Assembly: GCF_000966265.1 (NCBI RefSeq)
Contig: NZ_LANF01000006.1
Location: 1 to 64,000 of the forward strand
Direction of reading: 5' to 3'
DNA length: 64,000 nt
Origin: Palaeococcus ferrophilus DSM 13482
Lineage (GTDB): Archaea; Methanobacteriota_B; Thermococci; Thermococcales; Thermococcaceae
Part shown: piece by piece, positions 60,294 to 64,000 of the stretch
Numbering within the stretch: position 1 is the first letter of the stretch
Layout: each line of letters begins with the position of its first letter
Notes under the pieces: model-generated
What the model was told of the DNA's origin: nothing
What the model saw: the letters and a program-made list of their open reading frames with translations, nothing else
Databases searched by the model: none
Translations under genes and position numbers: made by a program

Positions 60294-61049
60294 TCAAGCC
60301 CGCTTCAGCGCCACGAGCCAGTACCTGCTTTCCCTTGGCCCCATATCCCTCTTAAGGTTCCCGTATACCCTCACATCGTCGAAGCACGACCCTGCCATAA
60401 GCCTCATCTCCCTCGGCGTGTAGACGTTGAGCTCATCGTCCACCATGAAAGCCCTAACGCTCCCGTCCGGCCTGATTATCTGCACGAGCCTCTTGAAGCG
60501 GAGCTTTTGAAAGGCCGGCTCGAGCTCCCGCCAGTCGGTGATTACAATCCCTTCTTCCCCCTTCCTCTCGTCCCACACCGTGGGATTGGCCCTTCCGCTA
60601 TAGTGCCACGCCGGGAAGTCCGCTATGAACACACCTCCCGGTCTGAGGGCCCTCTTCACAGAATTAAACAGTTGTTTAATTGCAGACTCATCGAAGTATG
60701 TAATCGATGAGAAGAACATGGTCACGGCGTCAAACTCGTCCTCGAAGTTTATGCTGAGCGCGTCCCCCTGGAGGAACTCGACGCTTAAGCCCCTCCCCTC
60801 CGCCTTCCGCCTCGCGATCCTTAGCATCTCCCCGTGAAGGTCCAAACCAACGACGTCGTATCCCCTCTCCGCGAGCTCAAGGGTCGGGATTCCCGTGCCG
60901 CAGGCGAGGTCGAGAACGCGGCTAACCCTTCTTCCCGCGTCCTCCCTGAAGATTTCCTCGACGAAGTCAATCTCCTCCTTAACCCTCTCGGCCCTTCCTC
61001 TGTAGATGGCATCGTAGTATTCAGCGAGAGCCGTGTAGAGCTCGTGCAT
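60294..61049 (-). CDS. class I SAM-dependent methyltransferase
   Basis: The 251-residue protein has VLDLACGTGIPTLELAERG, GLDLHGEMLRIA, GDALSINFEDEFDAVTMFF and LRPGGVFIADFPAWH. It resembles methyltransferases of small molecules with an extra C-terminal domain. Despite its place among cobalamin genes it does not look like a CbiE/F/H/L corrin methyltransferase. GGTGGTGCC precedes the ATG. Confidence 0.86.
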   Translation of the reverse strand: MHELYTALAEYYDAIYRGRAERVKEEIDFVEEIFREDAGRRVSRVLDLACGTGIPTLELAERGYDVVGLDLHGEMLRIARRKAEGRGLSVEFLQGDALSINFEDEFDAVTMFFSSITYFDESAIKQLFNSVKRALRPGGVFIADFPAWHYSGRANPTVWDERKGEEGIVITDWRELEPAFQKLRFKRLVQIIRPDGSVRAFMVDDELNVYTPREMRLMAGSCFDDVRVYGNLKRDMGPRESRYWLVALKRA

Positions 61050-61080
61050 GGCACCACCGGAGTATGAAAAGCAGTTCAGG

Positions 61081-62043
61081 TTAAAAGCCTAACTCCCTTA
61101 GTGTTTCAATGAGAATATCGTTCTCCTCCGGCCTTCTCACCGAAAAGCGGACGTACTCGGGTAATCCAAAGCTCGTGCAGTCCCTGACGAGGATGTCCCT
61201 CTTTTTCAGTTCCTCGACGGCATTTCGGGCATCGCCCACGCGCTTTATGAAGAAGTTGGCGTCGCTTTTAACTCCAAGGGCCTTTTCCATCCGCTTCTTC
61301 TCCTTCCATATAAGGGGCATGGTCTTCTTGAGGTGCCTGAACTTATCCTCCAGCAGAAACTCAAGGAAGGCCACACCCGTCGAGCCTATCCCCCACGGCA
61401 TCCTCACGCTCCGGAAGGCCTCCGGGAATCCAAGGAGATAGCCCACCCTTATGCCGGGCAGTCCGTAGCTCTTCGTGAAGGTCCGGAGCTTTACGATGTT
61501 CTCCCCATCGGGGCTTTCGGGATTTTGCACGAAGTCTATGAAAGCCTCATCGAGCACAAGGAGGGCGTTTTTCTCTTCGACGGCATCCAGGAGGGGTTTG
61601 AGCTCCCCCTCCCTGTAGAACCGTCCATCGGGGTTGTTGGGATTGCAGAAGAAGACGATTGAGCCTTTTTCAACGATCCGGGAAAGTCCCTCCGGGTCGT
61701 TCGGCCCTTTGACGACACTCGCCCCGAAGACCCTCGCGGCCCTCTCGTACTCGCCGTAGGTGTGCTCCGGGATTACGACCTTCTTTCCCTTAAGCACAAT
61801 GACTCCGAGGAGGTAGAGAGCCTCCGTAATACCAGCGGTTACCGTTACATCCTCACCGATTAGAGAGGACAGGCCCTCTTCGAGGGCTTCGTAGTAGGGG
61901 TAGCGGTTGCTTATCTCTTTGGCACGTTCGAACACCTCACCCAGCCATTCCGGCGGATACGGGTTGAGCGAAGCCGAGAAGTCGAGGAGCCCTTCCTCCC
62001 TTGCCCCACCGTGGTAGGTTTCGAACTTCAGAGGTTCAAGCAC
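61081..62043 (-). CDS. cobD: CobD-like threonine-phosphate decarboxylase / aminotransferase I
   Basis: The 320-residue PLP enzyme has [33 protein letters not shown] and the PLP-lysine segment [19 protein letters not shown]. This fits CobD/CobC, which makes aminopropanol phosphate for the corrin side chain; histidinol-phosphate aminotransferase is the alternative. Context beside cbiB favours the first. I chose GTG at 62043, behind GGGGGTG and 16 bases inside cbiB. Confidence 0.88.
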   Translation of the reverse strand: MLEPLKFETYHGGAREEGLLDFSASLNPYPPEWLGEVFERAKEISNRYPYYEALEEGLSSLIGEDVTVTAGITEALYLLGVIVLKGKKVVIPEHTYGEYERAARVFGASVVKGPNDPEGLSRIVEKGSIVFFCNPNNPDGRFYREGELKPLLDAVEEKNALLVLDEAFIDFVQNPESPDGENIVKLRTFTKSYGLPGIRVGYLLGFPEAFRSVRMPWGIGSTGVAFLEFLLEDKFRHLKKTMPLIWKEKKRMEKALGVKSDANFFIKRVGDARNAVEELKKRDILVRDCTSFGLPEYVRFSVRRPEENDILIETLRELGF

Positions 62044-62906
62044 GGACACACCCCCGTTGAGAGCAGTGAAAAGGTTATTAAAACCCATTCGGCAACGATG
62101 AAGGTGGAGACCCTCAAAGCCCGTTTTATGTCCTCAACGCCGGGCTCTCTCCCCGGGAACCGGTAAACCCCTCCCTTCTCAAGCCACACCCCGAGGACTG
62201 CACCCATAGCTGCTATAGGCTTGTCGGAGTTTATTTTAAAGCGCGCGAGCCTCCAGTAGCGGAGCACCCTTCTCCCTCCGAGCGGGAGGTAGAGGAGCAC
62301 GGTGATTCTAGCCGGGATGAAGTTTAAGATGTCGTCAAGCCTGGCCGAGAACTTCCCGAAGTACTCGTAGCGCTCGCTCATATATCCCAGCATGGCATCA
62401 AGGGTGTTCACTGCCCTGTAAACCATCGCCCCCGGCAGGCCGAAGAGGAGGAGGTAGAAAAGGGGAGCGATGACGGAATCGTTCAGGTTCTCGGCGAGGC
62501 TCTCTATGGCCGCGGAATTCAGATACGCCTCATCGAGGTTTGAAACGTCCCTGCTGACTATCATTGATACTGCCTTCCTCCTTTCCTCGATATTATCCAC
62601 CGCCGTTTTTGATACGTGCTCGTGGAGGCTCCGTATGGCGAAGGAGCTCTTGAGGAGGTAGATGGCCAGGAGGTAGTTCAGGGGGGAGGGCGCGTAGAGG
62701 GGAAGGAAGGAGAGGGTGAGCGCAAAGGCCACCACCACTCCGGCCGTGAAGAGGCCCGCGATGAAGTCAATAATGGGAGAGCGCCTTTTGTAGAGCGCAT
62801 CCATATAACCCGCTACCCTGCCGAACCACACCACCGGGTGAAGCCTCGATGGCGGCTCGCCGAGGATGAAGTCCCAGAGCAGGGAGGCTACTATGAGGAG
62901 GGTCAT
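62028..62906 (-). CDS. cbiB: CbiB adenosylcobinamide-phosphate synthase
   Basis: CbiB attaches aminopropanol phosphate to adenosylcobyric acid. The 292-residue membrane protein has [19 protein letters not shown] at the start, [26 protein letters not shown] and [18 protein letters not shown], all family hallmarks. It overlaps cobD by 16 bases. The upstream divergent gene starts 86 bp away. Confidence 0.94.
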   Translation of the reverse strand: MTLLIVASLLWDFILGEPPSRLHPVVWFGRVAGYMDALYKRRSPIIDFIAGLFTAGVVVAFALTLSFLPLYAPSPLNYLLAIYLLKSSFAIRSLHEHVSKTAVDNIEERRKAVSMIVSRDVSNLDEAYLNSAAIESLAENLNDSVIAPLFYLLLFGLPGAMVYRAVNTLDAMLGYMSERYEYFGKFSARLDDILNFIPARITVLLYLPLGGRRVLRYWRLARFKINSDKPIAAMGAVLGVWLEKGGVYRFPGREPGVEDIKRALRVSTFIVAEWVLITFSLLSTGVCPCLNL

Positions 62907-62992
62907 GGGCCTAGTGGATATTTTATCCTTTTTAAGCCTTGCCCACCAAAAGGTTTATTGGTGCCGGCCCATAACCTTCGGAGGGTGTTAGG

Positions 62993-63823
62993 ATGGAGGA
63001 TTTTAGGGAGAGGGGACTGGCATTCTACAAAGCCGCCAGAGAGACTTTTGAAAGAATAAAAAGAGAAGAACCGAGTGTTGACGGCCTTCTGCGCCTCCAG
63101 TCCAACGTCCTCCTCAACCTGGCGGACGCTTCGCTCTACCTCTTTGCCGCGGGGGACTTCGAGGGAGTGGAGGAAGTGTACGGACTTTTCAGCGAGGTTA
63201 TGGACTTCCTGCGGGAGAACGGGCTTTTCCTGAGCGATGGGACCCTTCTCCAGCTCGGGGCCCTCGAGAAGGTAGATTTGGAGAGGGGCTTTTCCCTCGA
63301 CAGGCGCTTCTCTTCCCTCGGTGTCCCAAAGCCAGTCCAGGTCTGGGCCAACAGAATCATAAGGTTCCACAGGTACGCGGGGCTGATAAGGGAAGGGAGG
63401 GAGATACCATCCGGCTTGATAGGCGACCCGTTCTATGCACTCTTTGCCACGAGGGACGAGAACGACCGCTCATTCGGGGCATTCATAACCGCCCTGCGCA
63501 GGCTTTTCGAGCACTCGAGGGTTTCGTGGAGGCTCATGGCGGAGCTTCTGAAGTGGGAGCTCCTCCTCGGCACCCTAGAGCCGGGAAGGAGGTACGAATG
63601 CCCTGATGGGGTGTGCGAGACGTTTGAGGGGCACTTTGAGGTTTCCGCAGGCTTCCGGGAGGTCAGGCTCTCGGATGAGGTGAGCATCTACGAGCGCCGC
63701 GAAGGGGGGAAGAGGATAACCCTCGAGCTCGCCGAAGGGAGCGCGGAGATGCCCCTCGGTGAGGTGGTTGAACTCATAGGGATCGGCAGAGGTGTCGGCT
63801 TTGTGGCGAGAAAGCTTCCTTAG
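62993..63823 (+). CDS. uncharacterised protein linked to cbiZ
   Basis: A 276-residue soluble protein: helical for the first 180 residues (GLAFYKAARETFERI, NLADASLYLFAAGDFEG) and beta-rich later, with two cysteines in YECPDGVCETF. I do not recognise it. It overlaps the cbiZ start by 23 bases, so it is probably translated with it and takes part in corrinoid salvage or its control. The ATG has GGAGG-like bases upstream. Confidence 0.7.
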   Translation: MEDFRERGLAFYKAARETFERIKREEPSVDGLLRLQSNVLLNLADASLYLFAAGDFEGVEEVYGLFSEVMDFLRENGLFLSDGTLLQLGALEKVDLERGFSLDRRFSSLGVPKPVQVWANRIIRFHRYAGLIREGREIPSGLIGDPFYALFATRDENDRSFGAFITALRRLFEHSRVSWRLMAELLKWELLLGTLEPGRRYECPDGVCETFEGHFEVSAGFREVRLSDEVSIYERREGGKRITLELAEGSAEMPLGEVVELIGIGRGVGFVARKLP

Positions 63824-64000
63824 GCCCTTTGAGGAGGAAATGCTCGCGTTGAGCAACGCACCCCACAACGGCGGCCTCTTTAGAGCGAGGGGATTCTTCT
63901 TCATGGGCGTGGAGAAGAACTACAGCGGGGATTACCGCAGGGACTGCCGCGAGTTCGAGGGTGCCCACGGGGTGGAGCGCTTCGTGGGCTTCATGACCGC
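63801..64000 (+). CDS. cbiZ: CbiZ adenosylcobinamide amidohydrolase (partial, cut by window end)
   Basis: The N-terminal 66 residues include LALSNAPHNGGLFRARGFFF and EKNYSGDY, a clear CbiZ start. CbiZ cleaves scavenged cobinamide to cobyric acid, which CbiB then re-uses. I prefer the TTG at 63801, six bases behind GAGGTG. An ATG at 63840 has GAGGAGG only two bases away and would drop conserved N-terminal residues. The 3' end lies beyond the window. Confidence 0.82.
   Translation, partial: MWRESFLRPFEEEMLALSNAPHNGGLFRARGFFFMGVEKNYSGDYRRDCREFEGAHGVERFVGFMT

Overview
The window looks like chromosome from a Thermococcus-like hyperthermophilic euryarchaeon. The evidence is the HerA-Mre11-Rad50-NurA operon, Hef, archaemetzincin, archaeal-type cobalamin genes (CobY, CobZ, CbiZ), a CGP-CTERM protein, GGTGG/GGAGG ribosome binding sites with TATA boxes, and a CRISPR repeat of the Thermococcales type. 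Coding density is high and most operons have overlapping or abutting genes. I saw no tRNA, rRNA, insertion sequence or cas gene.

Layout. 1-475: trailer end of a CRISPR array. 0.7-5.5 kb: a large secreted solute-binding protein without transporter partners, then a DUF1614/ASCH pair. 5.6-15.9 kb: a tightly packed forward run of herA, mre11, rad50 and nurA (DNA end resection), a three-gene ABC exporter and a MobB-like protein. 15.9-20.8 kb: a frameshifted PIN toxin with its antitoxin, a JAMM protein next to a perfect Thermococcales glycolytic motif, a DUF4349 protein, a CGP-CTERM surface protein and a membrane serine protease. 20.9-29.7 kb: a HepT-like protein, archaemetzincin, a CyaB-like CYTH protein, an HD hydrolase, a D-glutamate cyclase-like protein, methyltransferases, an AMMECR1 protein, Hef and DUF134.

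28.8-43.5 kb is the most interesting part. It holds two ferredoxin-containing MinD-type ATPases, three NifX-like proteins (two with Gly/Arg-rich tails), a COG0731 radical SAM protein, a DUF364 protein with an M23-like partner, a PutP-type symporter with a 34-residue companion, and SufBC. Two palindromes, TTAGG-N4-CCTAA and TTGTGCATATGCACAA, recur in the promoters of these genes and sit on either side of the TATA boxes. I read this as a co-regulated iron-sulfur or metal cofactor system that I cannot match to a described regulon.

43.5-52.5 kb: mixed metabolic and membrane genes, including a second copy of an uncharacterised membrane protein family. 51.9-64.0 kb: cobalamin assembly and salvage (cobZ, cobS, cobY, cobQ/cbiP, a radical SAM protein, a BtuF-like lipoprotein, a CobT-like protein, cobD-like, cbiB, an unknown protein, cbiZ). 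This stretch is interrupted by an AT-richer membrane gene and a decayed small membrane gene. Starts were chosen from visible Shine-Dalgarno spacing and operon overlaps, so some differ from the longest possible reading frame.
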